Positions 1 through 12,559 of a stretch of 64,000 bases of DNA are shown here, piece by piece. The DNA is from Cryptomeria japonica (taxonomy: Eukaryota; Streptophyta; Pinopsida; Cupressales; Cupressaceae). Position 1 is the stretch's first letter, and each line of letters opens with the position of its first letter. The notes below the pieces were generated by a model. That model worked only from the letters and a program-made list of their open reading frames with translations. It was not told the DNA's origin and did not search any database. The stretch is taken from contig NC_081406.1 in assembly GCF_030272615.1 (NCBI RefSeq), forward strand, positions 464,408,072-464,472,071. Reading direction: 5' to 3'. A program made the position numbers and the translations under genes.

Positions 1-59
1 ATATATATATATAAGGATTCAAATATAAATTCAAGGACATGAGTGGTATTCTCTTGTTT

Positions 60-525
60 TCTATTTTCCCATTTGAAACATCGTCTAAATAAACTTCCAC
101 AATTTCTATGGAGCATGTAATGAAATGTAACTATCATTGCCCTCTGATAAGTAGCTCCCACATTTATCCATCTAAAGGTGTCACTTGATAGAAAAAGATA
201 CCTCAAGGGAATTATGAAAGAAATTTTGTGTTGGTCTATAATAACAATTCAAATATGATTACAACTCAAAAAACAATCCACAAGTGATAGCATTTTATAA
301 CTACCTTCGAAATCAATAATTATGCCAATGTTGGAAGGATGAAAATCATCTTTTGGGCAAGATGAAATAACATATTTGAAGGTTATACATATGCATATTC
401 CTTTTATCTTTTTTGACATGAATTATAATGGATATCCATTCAAGATAGTCAATTGGGAGTATGAAGTAAACATTTAAAAGTTTTTGTAGTTCTTCTTTGA
501 CTAATAGGGCAATTTTAGGATGCAT
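60..525 (-). pseudogene. Ty3/gypsy reverse transcriptase fragment
   Basis: Reading the minus strand from about 520 gives an RT N-terminal stretch of the kind HPKIALLVKEELQKLL, then PKDDFHPSNI, LSLVDCF and GATYQRAM. This is the usual order in plant gypsy RTs (palm entry, CPKDDFPLP-type block, MDG/VDG block, NAGATYQRAM block). After a frameshift near 80-90 the next frame reads EVYLDDVS, the catalytic Y-x-D-D box in the variant YLDD. Several frameshifts and stops make it dead. It ends near the left edge of the window, so the rest of the element may lie outside. No LTR can be tied to it. Family assignment is by motif recall, not by search. Confidence 0.6.
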
Positions 526-727
526 CTAATGTAGTTTTCCTTAATTGAAACTTAGCATTAAAAAACCATGCATGGAGGTGAACCAAAATAGAAGGGTCCA
601 ATCCAAACATGTTAGCATAGGACCAATAAAAATATATGAAATGTGCTTTGCAAAATTGATGACACTCTGTGTTCTTTTGGAGGATTTTAAGCAGCAAATA
701 TATAGATTATTTTTTATCCCCAAATTT

Positions 728-1891
728 TTATGAATACTAAGAGGTGGGGGGGGGGGGGTGAATTACTATGCCCAAACTTTTAACAAAACTCTTAAGCAAA
801 TTTACTACAAACCAGTATAGTAGTTTAAACAATAAATTGATTAAAACACAAACAAGCCAAATAGCAAATAGAGAATTCACCCACACAAGAACAATCACCA
901 TAACACAAGATATTTTGATGTGGAAACCCAAATGGGAAAAACCACGGTGAGTAAAACTCACAAGTCAACTATATGCAGAATAGTAACCAGACCGGTTAAG
1001 GTTAGATCGGTTAAGGTCAGACCGGTTAAGGCCTTACAATTTTCTTCATCAGAACAGATCTTGTTAGGAATCCAGATCTCTGTTAGGAGATAAGTCTTGT
1101 TAAAGACTACCTCGTTAAAGGATTTTAGATTCACAACTGTGAACCACCTTGTTAGAGGATTTACAAAAGGCTTGACTGGACCTACCCAGTTAAGGATTTC
1201 AGACTTGTCGAAGAGATTACTAATCAACAAGTGAATGATCTAGACAATAGCATAGAATGCTTGATTAGATCCTTGACAACTCTTTGTTAACGCATTGCAA
1301 CATTACTTCAGTCTTCTATCCTTTTCATGTTCAATCTCTATCACACAATGCTTCTATAACAACTCCACTTCTTCAACATACATACACACATACATTCATT
1401 CCTATAAAAACCTAGACATGATGTCCTTAAATAGGAAGCTGATTTCATGTTGGTCCAATGAGATTGGATTACAATTTCCTAGGTTCAAAGCATCTAGACA
1501 CATTTGGTAACATGACACAGAAGCACTGCCAAAGTGTCGGTGGATGATAACTCATCACACTCTACCATTTTACTTCTTAAGCACAATATACTGATAAACA
1601 AAGACTGGTAAACTGGAACATAGTGTTTCAATAAAAAATATTGACTGCCGCTAGGGGTCCTTGGTCCACTTGAGGTCTTCATACCGCTTGAGGTCTTCAG
1701 TCATGCTTTGACCGGAAAGCATTTTCTGCAAAACATTGATAGTCTTCTACAAACAAAGACTATTCATTCAATGGCATATAATACCAGTGTGAACAATACA
1801 ACACATATTACTGGTGGAGATTAACTCATACATAAAATAAGTGTGTGTCCATCAATGACAATCACAACTAAACATCATCAAAATACCAACA
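728..1891 (-). mobile_element. Solo LTR, copia-type family A
   Basis: The plus strand starts TTATGAATACTAAGAGG and ends ATACCAACA. It matches over its length the LTR at 11043-12188, which starts TGATGAATACTAAGAGG and ends ATGCCAACA. It is flanked by AATTT at 723-727 and 1892-1896, a 5-bp target duplication, so this is a complete solo LTR left by LTR-LTR recombination. The first dinucleotide has decayed (TG to TT). By comparison with the element at 11-16 kb the functional orientation is minus, with U3 at the right end. A poly-G run near 746-758 and a conserved GTGGAAACCC block at 920-948 are shared with other LTRs in the window. Confidence 0.85.
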
Positions 1892-1896
1892 AATTT

Positions 1897-2525
1897 ATGT
1901 CATTTTTATTTTCAATCAAGATTGCTAAGTGATATTTTCATTGTGGAAGTCCTAGGGGAAGATTGGATTCCTCATGTAATAAGGCCTCTAAGAATTTTTC
2001 ATCACTAAAAAAATCTTTATTTTCATCTTTTCTATGTTTGATAGCACATTAGAGAGGGTTTCTCTAGGGGATTGTTTTAAAAAAAAGTACGACTAAGGAA
2101 CTCTTCCTCTTCCCCAAAATAGATAGTGGTATCAAGATTGATTTCAAATTATTTTATATGATCTCTCATTTTAATACCATTGCAGAGTTCCAAGAATTTG
2201 ACAATTATCTCATTATCTTGAAATGTTTTTAAAGGCATGAGGTTTTGCTAGTCTCAATTAATAAATGATGCATATATAAGTTTTGTGGAAGAGATTGGTG
2301 ATATATAAAAAATTGAAAGAGGCAAGATGGTCCATCCCACGGTATTTTCAATATTGTCAAAGGTTTCCTTTGTATTCATAGAAGTTACATGGTGTACATT
2401 ATTTTTCTAATTAAGTAGCATGTATCCTAATCAATGACGGTGAACATTGTATTGTACTTGAATCAATTCAAGAATATCTTACTCATGTCAGCCTAATTTT
2501 TACAATTCATGTTTTCACATATATG
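1897..2525. other. AT-rich DNA, nothing recognised
   Basis: I see no open frame of useful length and no repeat boundary here. It probably continues the old repeat into which the solo LTR landed. Confidence 0.4.
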
Positions 2526-3640
2526 TGTAGACATCTAGAATTGCCTTAACGCCCATGAATGCCACTTTTACTAATTTTTCCTCTTAACTAATTAAATAAA
2601 AAAAAATTAATTCATCCAACTTTATTTTCCTATTCTAAATTTAAAAATTAAAATTCCCTCTCTTCTCATAATTAAATAATTTTTAATTATTTAATCATCT
2701 TATTTTATTGTAATATTAATTGGATATTTTTATTATTTAATTAACCCCCTCATCCCATTTAATTAAATAATCTATAATTAAATGTCTCTTCCTATCAATT
2801 TCTCACAATTAAACAATTATTCCAAATTATTTAATTTACCGATTTATTTAATTGCCCATCCCTTTTCAAAAATCAATTTCTTCCAAAATAGATAAAATAT
2901 TTATTTTAATTATTTCTCCTACAACATATGTTTAAAATGGCTAATTATTCCCTCCCATTAATTACCACCAACTTCCACTTCAACTCATAATCACCTTTTT
3001 TTGATCAAGCCAATTAATCTACCTCACTCCCAATCAATTCAAATAATAGCTCAATCATCTATCCCGATACATCAATCAAGCCAATTGGCTAATCAGTCAC
3101 TCTGACTCACATGAGAAATCAACTCTCAATCAAATTGTCTCAACAATCCTCAACCATTGATAATTCCATTGCTATTCTAATGTTAATTGTTGATCAATAT
3201 CATGAAATCTATAAAAGAAAACCTAATTATCATTCATCAATAATCATAGTCTTCAAATTTTTTTGTTATCATGTTGTAGGAAAAGATTGACGATTTTGAG
3301 AGCCATCACATACAACACAAAAAGAAGGAGAGCAATGGAAGTCTCTTTCATGAATTTGACATTGGGTTTACTTTGTTATTGATTTTTATTTTTTACTCTT
3401 ACATTGATCGCGATTGAGAATTTAGTAGTTGATTTGAGTTTGTGGTTTCTCGTTTGATCTATTACATGTTTCACATTTTATATTTGTTACATTTGATGAA
3501 CCTGATGTGAAATCATGCATTAATTAAATCTATTTTGTGGGTTTTTAAATCTTACAAGTTGCAAGTTTTATGTACTACATTCATGGAATCTTCACTAGAT
3601 TTTCTTTAATTTGGTAATGCAATTGCAGGTTGCTATGCCA
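2526..3640 (+). mobile_element. LTR-like sequence of the gypsy family
   Basis: The start TGTAGACATCTAGAATTGCC resembles the starts of the gypsy LTRs at 20749 (TGTAGATACTTAAAATTGTCC) and, inverted, at 37500 (TGAAGACACCTAAAATTGTC). As in those LTRs it is followed by a block of TAATTAAATAA/TTATTTAATT repeats (2580-2900) and, further on, by a TATA-like CTATAAAAG near 3206-3216. The right end is uncertain: CATTCACA near 3630-3640 resembles the LTR terminus CATACACA, but no primer site follows. I see no target duplication, so it may be a truncated LTR. Confidence 0.45.
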
Positions 3641-5708
3641 CATTCACATAAAATAGTGATGTGTACACAAAGGAAAGTGTCGCACACACATAAATTCACA
3701 ATGGGGTGACCCCACAATACTTGGTTACACTTTTTGGTACATCTTGATTTTTGTTGAAATCATACATTTTTTAAGAAAATATAGTGATTTAAGCTAGAAG
3801 AGGTCCCATTTGAAGTAATTAATTGAGGAGAGTTAGATCAAAGGCTCTTAGATCAAAATTTCTTGGATAGAGTCTCTCTACTTCTAAATCATACCCGCAA
3901 TGGAGTCTCCTTCACAACTATCAAAATGTTGATTAAAACCCACCTTTACATTAGGTTTTGGGGGTCAAATAAATTCATTTAATAGTTTTGAGTTTTAAAG
4001 TATTTAGTCCTTATTATAAGCTTTCCTAATAGTATAATTTTTAATATATTTAATTTCATTAATATATTTTATGTTTTATTTCTTATGAATTTATGTTTTT
4101 CATCGAAAATTAAGGACGTGTTTCACACATGGAGAATTTGAAAAATAGAAAATAAAAATTGTACAAAAATATATTTTCCCTAGGTATTGATATCCTCATT
4201 TCAACACAAAAAGAAGAATCTAATTCAAATGCATAAAAAAAGAGTTATGCATTACAAAATATGCATCTGTCCAGATTACAATTACTCTATCTTCAAAAAT
4301 TAACTAAAAAAAATTATGTAACAAAAAATTATAAAAAAATGTCCATTCACTAGATACCAGTGTGACAATTCCATATTTCAAAAGGCAAGTGGGAGCATTG
4401 GAGAAAGGTATTAACATCCATCACAAGACAAACTACATAGGATTAATTTTGTTGCATGTAGTTGAAAATGCCCTTGCAGGTCCGTGTATATAAAAAATTG
4501 TAAGCGTAGAAAAGGAATATGAATTATTTGATAGATTGCCTCAAAGAAATAATTTCTCAACCCCTTGATTGTAGGGATTAACAAAATGGATTTGTTTAAA
4601 AGGCTTTAGAAACTTGCAACCCAAATTAAATGGCAGGTGTGAAGTCAGAGTCTATAATATAAAAAAAATAGATAAAATGTCATTATAGGGGCGTAACATC
4701 TTCAAACATGAGTCTCTAATGGGGCCAAGCACAAGTTGATAGTTGAAACACCTAAAAAGTCAATAGCTATCATTCTCCACTCGTATAATAGCCATTATTT
4801 GGTATTTATAAATCTACTATGATATCAATAGTGACACAAGAGTGACCATGTATGTCCAGTCTCCATTAATGAGTGGCTTTAAAAAATAATGAGGCATCAT
4901 GGTTAATTATTTCTTAGTTCTTCTTTCTACCATGAAATACCTAGGGTACTAATAAAAATATACCCTTCTTATTGTCTTATGTGCTTTAGCACAACACAGA
5001 AAGTATAAAAACTACTAAAATCAAAATTATAAGCAACTAATGATTACAACTATTGGATTTGACCATATAACTTCTTGATTATGGGGTACTACCCAGGAAC
5101 ATACCTTAATAGTGCCATCACTAGATCATGTATTTTCTTTTTATCATAGATAAATCTTCAAGGTGATCAACACCCTTGGTGTAAAAATAGGGATATTATT
5201 AAACATGCATTTGTAAAATTAAACCCAAAAATTTAAATGAAAAAAAAAATCGAACCCAAATTAGATCATACTTTCATTATTCAGATAAGAAATTTCCATA
5301 GACAATAACTTTTATCATTCAGGGTAAGATATTTCAATAGACAATTACTTGTTTTGTCAAAGTAGGAATATTGTTGACCTTTACAATAAATGTGTGGTTT
5401 TGTATTCACAATTATACTAAGTTCATTCATAAGTTCATTCAACATTATAATTGTGGGATATTACTATACAGGTTATCTTGTTTTATATATGTGTAGAGTG
5501 ATATTTATATGTGTAGAGTGATATTTATATAGTTTTATAGTATTTTATTTCAATGCTTTGTTTGTATCATTTTAGCATATGATTTGATTATTTTGATGTA
5601 TTTATTAATTTAAAATTTAGTTGATTAAAATAGTATATTTTATTTTCTTGTTTAGAATCATGTTATTTCTTACTTGAATAGCTTATTCATCGTCAATAAA
5701 ATTATACA
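3641..5708. other. AT-rich DNA, no gene recognised
   Basis: I found no coding frame, LTR end or RNA gene. A short phrase near 4680 (CATTATAGGGGCGTAACATC) recurs slightly changed near 7526, which suggests copies of one old repeat. Confidence 0.4.
5491..5530. repeat. Two-copy 20-bp tandem repeat
   Basis: The unit GTGTAGAGTGATATTTATAT occurs twice head to tail without change. It is probably a recent slippage event. Confidence 0.85.
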
Positions 5709-5955
5709 AAGGATTTCTACAGATAATCTTCATTATTTTGGACAAGTTCCCTTTGTGATCTTGTATCTCCATTTTGTATCGCATTCTTAATTTTTTCTAA
5801 TCCTTGAGGGATCTGGGCTAGACCGAAGGTTTTCTTCCCTCCATTCTTTCCTACTGGTGCCCACACTGAATGGAGGTGTAAATGTAATTCTATCTATTTT
5901 TTAAAAATTAATAAAATTCTTTGGCCTCGACCTTTTATCGATCAAAAAAAAAAAA
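5709..5955 (+). mobile_element. Possible 5'-truncated LINE tail
   Basis: A non-coding stretch ends in CCTTTTATCGATC followed by a run of 12-13 A at about 5944-5956. ATACAAA occurs just before the proposed start (5702-5708) and again just after the A run, a plausible 7-bp target duplication. That structure fits a short 5'-truncated LINE or other poly(A)-primed insertion. No RT frame remains, so the class is inferred only from the tail. Confidence 0.35.
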
Positions 5956-5956
5956 A

Positions 5957-7842
5957 TACAAATTTTCATATTTCAAATCTAATAATTCTCAGATTCAACC
6001 ATTACTCACTTATATGAATGCCAAATTTTAATTTCATATATCGAGTGTGTACATATTTTAAAATTTCATCCTAAGACATTTTCACATTATTCAAGAATGT
6101 TTTGATAGAACATTGAAAAAATTCTTTTCTTTATTTGCATATGCATGTCATTCAATCACATCATAAATCAATCTAAAGTTAACTTTGTTCTATCAATTAT
6201 CATCCATTATCAAGCTAACACTTAAAGGTACATTCTAGTACAAAACTTCAATTGGCTTACATTTGCAATATTAGGCACTTGATATAGTGATGTTCATTTT
6301 CCTATTGGTGTAAGGGCATGCTTTTGGAAAGTAAAATTCTACAATTTATGAAGTTTCGTAAGTAAGCTTTAGATTGTGTGTGGAAGAGGTAAGATCATGC
6401 AATGGCATAAATAGTGCCATGAGTTCTTCATGATTGATAAAACCACGTTGTTTGCACATAATAGCAAAAAGATAGAGCACAAATGATTATAGTCAATGTA
6501 ATGTCCACATGATAGTTGAGCATGAGTGATAGATGACAATCAAACAAGATCAATAATTAATTTTGGATGTCATTAGATGATCTAACCAATATTAACTATA
6601 ACATTTTTAAGATTAGCAATGTATGTTGTGTCTTTAGGGCATTAGAGAAAGTTTATAACTTTTAATGTTGGAGCTTACTACATTGGTAATCAAATTCGGG
6701 TTTTAGCCACTAAATTATTTTATAATACCTTTTTGAGCCTAAGAAACTATGCAATATCTCATTATAAAATTTAATAAGTATTAATTTTGTGTATATAGTC
6801 AAGGTCTTGTCATTGTCCTTACAATAGGAGTTGAACCTAAATATTCATATAGTCAAGATTGGATATGTATATATTTTATCTGAAAAAGTCTATTCATTGC
6901 TATTTGAGTTATTGAAAAGAATTGTTCTCATACCATCTCCTTGTTGAACACACCACAGGATTGAGAGGGGAGGGGGGGAAGGGTAGAAGTTTGGGGGGGG
7001 GGGGGGGGGGGGGGGGGTGGGATATTAGTCTGGACCTAAAAATTTACATAATTTCTAATCTTAAATTAAAGTTTAAGTCACAACTATAAAAAATTACTGC
7101 AATAAGAAATCATGAGAGCACAAAGCACAACAAACACATGAGCAAAAGATCTAAAACAATCCTTGGACTAATTTTTTGGCACATCACTTGGAGGGAAATT
7201 TCCAAACAATCCTTATAGGTTGCAAGTTAATGCAATTTGGCAATTTTATGTAATAATGGCTACCATAAGAATAATTGGGAGAATAAAAATGGGGGTCATC
7301 TAATGGTGCTTGAGGGCCTTGAGACATTTCATGGGCTTGATTAGGAGTTGCATGAACTATATCATCAAGTGAAGATTAGATGACTAATTCATGTGATATT
7401 ATAATGAATACAAATATGCAAGCCATTAGATCAAAGCAAGATCAATGGCCACCATTCTCTTTGCTAAATTTATATTATAAAATTATAGAAAATAACAAAA
7501 AGGAACTTATATAAGATAAATATCATCATAGGGGCATAACATCCTAAGAAGAGTGCATGTCCTAGGGGGATAGAGGCAAAATGATAATGAAAATGTTGAA
7601 TTGACAAATGTTACCCCAAATATGAAACCCTTGGCATGAAATATCACACAAGCCTTGTTGTAGATTGGGTGAATTCACACAACGTGTTAGTGCATGATTT
7701 CATTAGGGAGAAACACATTGTAGTCGAACATGATTTTTGTAACAAAGTTGTATGCTTGAATGCTTTTCTCCTTGAATGCATACTTGAACTTGAATTGCTT
7801 GGTTATGCTTGGTTGAACCTGGTTTTAGAGACTTAGAGTTTG

Positions 7843-7846
<4 letters not shown>
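5957..7846. other. Intergenic DNA with an LTR-like G run
   Basis: No gene is recognised. At 6960-7020 a GAGAGGGG... stretch with a 25-nt G run (6993-7017), followed by text resembling LTR ends elsewhere in the window, suggests a fragment of a copia-type LTR. The short frame at 7636-7836 has no recognisable similarity and I do not call it a gene. Confidence 0.35.

Positions 7847-7903
<57 letters not shown>
7847..7903. repeat. (GA)n microsatellite
   Basis: About 28 uninterrupted GA units. GAGTTTGAAAT-like text flanks both sides. The copia RNase H homology stops here, so this repeat marks the truncated 3' end of the copia element. Confidence 0.95.
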
Positions 7904-7904
<1 letters not shown>

Positions 7905-7907
<3 letters not shown>

Positions 7908-8602
7908 AAATTGGTTTTAGATACTCCAATTCAATGTGCTTGGTTCATGCATGCAAGACAGGGTTCTTTGAAATATTTATGACACTAGTATTGTCACATA
8001 AGATCTTTACAGGTTTTCTAAACTTCATCTTGAAACCTTCCAAAATGTATTTCATCTAGATAGCCTGGGTACAATTCATATAAGCTGCAACATACTCAGC
8101 TTCAACAATAGATTGTGAAATACAACTCTTCTTTTTTACTATTCCATGAAACGAGTCTTCCTCCAAGAAAGAATGCTCCACCGATTGTGCTTTTCTAGTC
8201 ATCAACATTACCTGCCCAGTCTGCACTTGTGTACACCTTCAAATCAAAGTTTCCTCCATATGGATAGCATAATTCATAGTCAACAATACCTTTCAAATAT
8301 CTAAAAATCCTCTTAGTTGCTATCAAATGTTTTTCCTTCAGATTCTTCTGAGATCTTAAAACTAGACCAACTACATGAGCTATATCTGTTATCCTATGAA
8401 CAACATAGTGCAATTTTCCAATCATTGACCTGTGCTCTTTCTCATTAATAGATGTCGCCTCGTCTTCCTTAGACAATTTACAACCTGTAACCATTGGTGT
8501 CCCAATTGGTTTATAGTCACTCATACCAAATGTCTTTAGTACCTCTTTCACATACTTATATAGTGTGATGAAAATACCACTCTTCATTTGTTGTATTTGC
8601 AA
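7905..8602 (-). pseudogene. copia RNase H and RT tail
   Basis: The frame from 8602 begins in the late RT region (MSDYKPIGTPMV) and runs into RNase H. Visible signatures are YTSADWAGNVDD (first Asp), then in the continuing degenerate frame SIVEAEYVAA (Glu) and ILCDNTSVI (Asp), ending with KHIELEYLKP just before the GA repeat. It degrades the RNA strand of the RNA-DNA hybrid during reverse transcription. A frameshift near 8603 separates it from the RT frame and a stop near 8192 breaks it. Confidence 0.75.
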
Positions 8603-8604
8603 AC

Positions 8605-9246
8605 CTATGAATTTTTTTTATCTCCCACTAGAGATATTTCAAACTCACTTTTCATTTCATTTGCAAAGTTATTACTCATTTCATCATTTCTTCCAAATAT
8701 GATATCATCTACAAACACTTCACTAACCAATATTTTATCTCCTTCAGATTTAAGATATATTTTGCTATCTTCATTGGTTCTCTGAAATCCTATCTTCATT
8801 AGGTGTGAATGAAGCCTTTCATACCATGTTCTTGGTGCTATTTTCAATCCGTATAGTGCCTTGTGCAAATTAAATACCATGTCCTTCTTGTTTGTTAAAG
8901 AATAACCATCTGGCTACTCAATGTATACTTGCTCTTCTAGTATTCCATTCAAAAATGTTGACTTTACATCCATCTAGTATACTTTGAATCCTTTATGAGC
9001 TGCAAAAGCCAGTAAAGTTTTGACACCTTCCAGTCTGGCCACTAGTACAAAAGTCTTACCATAATCTTCTCCTTCTTCTTGTGCATAACCTTTGCAAAAC
9101 AATCTAGCTTTGTTGCGACCTACAACACCATCTTGATTGAACATGTTCATGAAAACCCACTTAGTACCTATTAAATTTTTATTTACTGACCGAGGTACTA
9201 GAGTCCATGTGTTGTTCTTCTCAATTTGTTCAAGCTCCTTCTCCAT
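8605..9246 (-). pseudogene. copia reverse transcriptase
   Basis: The opening is the usual copia RT start (MEKELEQIEKNNTWTLV, then GTKWVF and ARLFCKGYAQEEG). The blocks MDVKSTFLNG and LHKALYGLK follow. The active site reads VFVDDIIFG, with Phe in place of the usual Tyr of Y-V-D-D. Stops near 8973 and 8918 break the frame. It lies in the order expected between integrase and RNase H. Confidence 0.8.
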
Positions 9247-9289
9247 AGCTTTAACCCAATGATCATCACCAAATGCTTCCTTAGCAGTT

Positions 9290-10321
9290 TAGGCTCAATA
9301 GTGGACATCATGCAGGAATTTTCTCTGATTCTTCTTCTAGTTTGCACTCCAATATCCTTATCTCCAATAATTTATTCAGGATTGTTATTGAGTCTCACAT
9401 ACCTTGAAATATGATGATCATTATCTTCGGGTTCATCTTCATTATCATCATCTTCTTCTGAGTCTACCCGTTCTGGTTAAACTGGTACATCAATATTTGC
9501 TTTACCAGTTTAAGGTTTCACAGGTTCTGGTTCCAAAAACAAAATGAAAGGCTCTTCATCCTTTTTCTCTACATTGGTTTCTCCTAAGACTTTAGGATAC
9601 TCATCCACTCGAACATCAACACTCTCAATGATTCTTTGTGTCCAGTTGTTAAAACACTTGTAGGCCTTACTCTTGGTGGAATAAACAAGAAATATACCTT
9701 CATCACTTTTAGCCTCAAACTTGCTAATATAGTCACCTCTCTTAATAAAAAATTTGCTACCAAATATCTAAAAATAATCAACATTAGGTGATCTACCATA
9801 CCAATATTCATAAGGAGTCTTGTCCTTACCTCTTTTTACCAAAATCTTGTTCATAGTGTAGACAGTTGTGCTGATAGCTTCTCTCTAAAAATTTTCGCTA
9901 CACCTCCTTGTATCAACATCGTCCTAGCAGCTTCAACAAATGACTGGTTGTTTCTCTCTACAATAACATTCTATTGTGGTGTCCTCAGTACAGAAAGTTG
10001 TCGTTTGATACCATTCTCTTCACAATATCTAGTGAATTCCTAAGAAGTGAATTCTCCGCCTTGAGTTGTCCTTAGACACTTTATCTTCTTTCCACTCTCC
10101 TTTTTAGCTAAGGCCCTGAATGCCTTGAATTTACCAAATGCCTCTATTTTATCCTTCAAGAATGTGACCCACATCATCCTTGAGCAATCACCAGTGAAGA
10201 TCATAAAATATCTATCACCTTGAATACTTTTAGTTGTTATTGGTCCACATAGGGCTATATGAACCAAATCTAATAGTTTCTCTATGGAAAAAGACTTTCT
10301 CTTGAAAGTTGAGGATGTCAT
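9290..10321 (-). pseudogene. copia integrase
   Basis: Integrase core motifs are visible in order: LDLVHIALCGPI (first Asp), FTGDCSRMMW (second Asp), then, after a stop, a block with IVERNNQ (Glu). The C-terminal part around 9584-9811 reads SPNVDYF and KFFIKRG-like text in a shifted frame. It joins element cDNA into the host genome. Several stops and frameshifts make it inactive. Confidence 0.75.
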
Positions 10322-10330
10322 CTTTACTAA

Positions 10331-10633
10331 CTAACATTCCTTAGATAGAGCATTACCCGGTTTGTCCAATTGAGGCAAACCTCTCATTGACTTTGACTTA
10401 CTCACTTTAACAATGTTATAAAAATTCAAATGACAAAATCTCCTATGCCAAAGCCAACATTCATCTATTTTAGCAATTAAATAGTTGCTGACTTTAGGAT
10501 TCAGGTGAAATAGGTTACCTTTAGTTTTCTTGCCGGTTGTAATCAATTCACCTTTGCTATCATAGATTTTGCACATACCATTTTTAAACTCCAATGGATA
10601 TCCTCTACCATTGGGTTGGGCAACATTGAACAA
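10331..10633 (-). pseudogene. copia GAG-pre-integrase (zinc-binding) domain
   Basis: The frame contains LWHRRFCHLNF, the His-His half of the HHCC zinc site, followed by the GLPQLDKPGN and C half at the end. This domain sits between protease and integrase core in copia polyproteins, as here. Confidence 0.75.
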
Positions 10634-10654
10634 ATTGTGCTTTAGACCTTCAAC

Positions 10655-10897
10655 CTAATAGACATCATTTGCACTGCTCTTTCCATTAATAGAAATAGTT
10701 CCCTTACCTTTAATCATGCAAGGTGAGTCATTACCAAATCTTACAACTCCACCATCAAATTCCTTCAAAGAAAGAAATTTGCTCCGATCACTGGTCATAT
10801 GATGTGAACAACCACTATCAATGATCCAATCATCAAAATTATCCATGCATGAAAATAAAGATTTTTGATCAAATAATTCTTTAATGCCTACAAACAC
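10655..10897 (-). pseudogene. copia aspartic protease
   Basis: It reads DDWIIDSGCSHHMTSD. DSGCSHHMT is the copia retropepsin active-site block with catalytic Asp, followed by VRFGNDSPC and IKGKGTISI. This enzyme cuts the Gag-Pol polyprotein. The catalytic block is intact although the surrounding element is dead. Confidence 0.85.
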
Positions 10898-10929
10898 AAT
10901 GTCTTCATTAGCATCACCATCAGATTCCT

Positions 10930-11042
10930 CATCAGTGATACCACCATCAACTATAATAAGATAATCTCTTTGTCCTTTTCCCTTGTACTTCTTGAACTTG
11001 TCTCGCTTGTGCTAATTATCACCATTGGGACAATTAGCATCT
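10930..11042 (-). pseudogene. copia gag C-terminus, zinc knuckle second half
   Basis: On the minus strand this continues DANCPNGDN, stop, HKRDKFKKYKGKG, the usual tail after a plant copia zinc knuckle. The last Cys codon is at 11030-11032. The first three ligands lie beyond the inserted element, at 16123-16170. 11038-11042 is one copy of the CATCT target duplication. Confidence 0.75.
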
Positions 11043-12188
11043 TGATGAATACTAAGAGGGCGGGGTGAATTAGTATGCCAAAAATCTCTGCACTAAAAAA
11101 CTTAAATAGTCTGAAGACAAACCAGTAAAACAGTTTAACAGATAGACCAATTATCACACATGCAAACCAAAATGCAAGTAAAGCATTCACCCACAAAAGC
11201 AATACAACCATAACACATGATATTTGACGTGGAAACCCAAATGGGAAAAACCACGGTGAGATGGAACTCACAAGTCACTATCTGCAGAATAGAAACCAGA
11301 CCGGTTAAGGTCTTACAATGTTCTTCACTAGAATAGATCCTTTTAGGAATCTCAATCTCTATTAGGAGATAAGTCTGATTAAAGACTACCTTGTTAGACG
11401 ATTTTAGATTCACAGAAGTGAACCACCTTGTTAGAGCATTTTACAAAGGCTTTTGGGCCTACCCGGTTAAGGGCTACAAACTTGTCAAAGATGTGAGTAA
11501 TCAACAAGTGTTTGATCTATCTAATAGCACAGACTGCTTGGTTAGATCTAGTATAGTTTACTGCTAATGCATTCCAGCATTACTTCAGTCTTCTCTATCT
11601 CTCTCTCTTAGTTATAAATTGATCTTCTGAGATAAGATCGCTCTTTCAACAACTCAACAATCACCTTAAACCCTGGCACAACATAGACCCTTTTAGCAAC
11701 AACCTAAAACCCTAGACATGATGTCCTTTTAAAGGAATCTAATTTCATGTCGGTCCAATAGGATTACATTACAATTTCCTAGGTTTAATGAATCTAGACA
11801 TACTCAGTAACACGACACAAAAAGCACCGTCAATCAATCGGTGGATTGGTAACTCATAACAAAATGCCGGTTGGTAACTAATCACAGAGTATTACCGGTT
11901 CATACAAAATACCAGTTGTCGGTTTGACAAAAATGAAGACTGGTAAGAATGTGTTATGCTGCTTTTCTTCCTCTTACCGCTTGAGATCTTCGAGCCACTT
12001 GGGGTCGACATGCCGCTTCAGACCAGGAAACACATTTTGCAAATTCACCAATAGTCTAAAGACTAGAATACAACATACCGGTTGGAAAAAATACTGGTTG
12101 AGCTCTAGCTCATACATATAAAGGAGATCTCAATACAAGTGTGTGTCCATCAATGACAATCACAACATAAACATAAAAAATGCCAACA
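11043..12188 (-). repeat. 3' LTR of the inner element (complete)
   Basis: 1146 bp. It matches the solo LTR 728-1891 throughout and the partial right LTR over its last 255 bp. On the element strand the U3 part contains CCTTTATATG near 12117-12126, a TATA candidate. Confidence 0.85.
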
Positions 12189-12203
12189 ATCTCCCCCTTT
12201 GGC
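12189..12203 (-). promoter_or_regulatory. Polypurine tract of the inner element
   Basis: On the minus strand GCCAAAGGGGGAGAT directly precedes the LTR start TGTTGGCATT. This is the plus-strand DNA primer site, and it fixes the element's direction. Confidence 0.8.
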
Positions 12204-12559
12204 ATTAATGGCAACACTTAGGAAAATAAAATTTTGACATCTAAGTGTTTTACAACAAAAACATGCCTTTAAGAAAATTGCTCCCCCTAGGCATATACAC
12301 TATCCCTTAATCAATACAATGTATAGCAATTTTGCATATAGAACATAAACATTGAGATATCAGAGCATATAGCATATATAAAAACATATATCAAAATTTT
12401 AAAACCAGATACTTCTCCCTATTTGTCTCCAAAATACATAGAGTACTTCTCCCCCTTTGCCAACAATGACAAAGTACCACTGAACAAGCTTGTTTCCATT
12501 TGATATTGAAATAATAAAAGTTTATGACAACAATGAATAATACTTGTCAAAAACTGATT

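Noticed and set aside
7636-7836. 66-codon plus-strand frame next to the GA repeat
   Set aside because: No recognisable motif and no support beyond being open.
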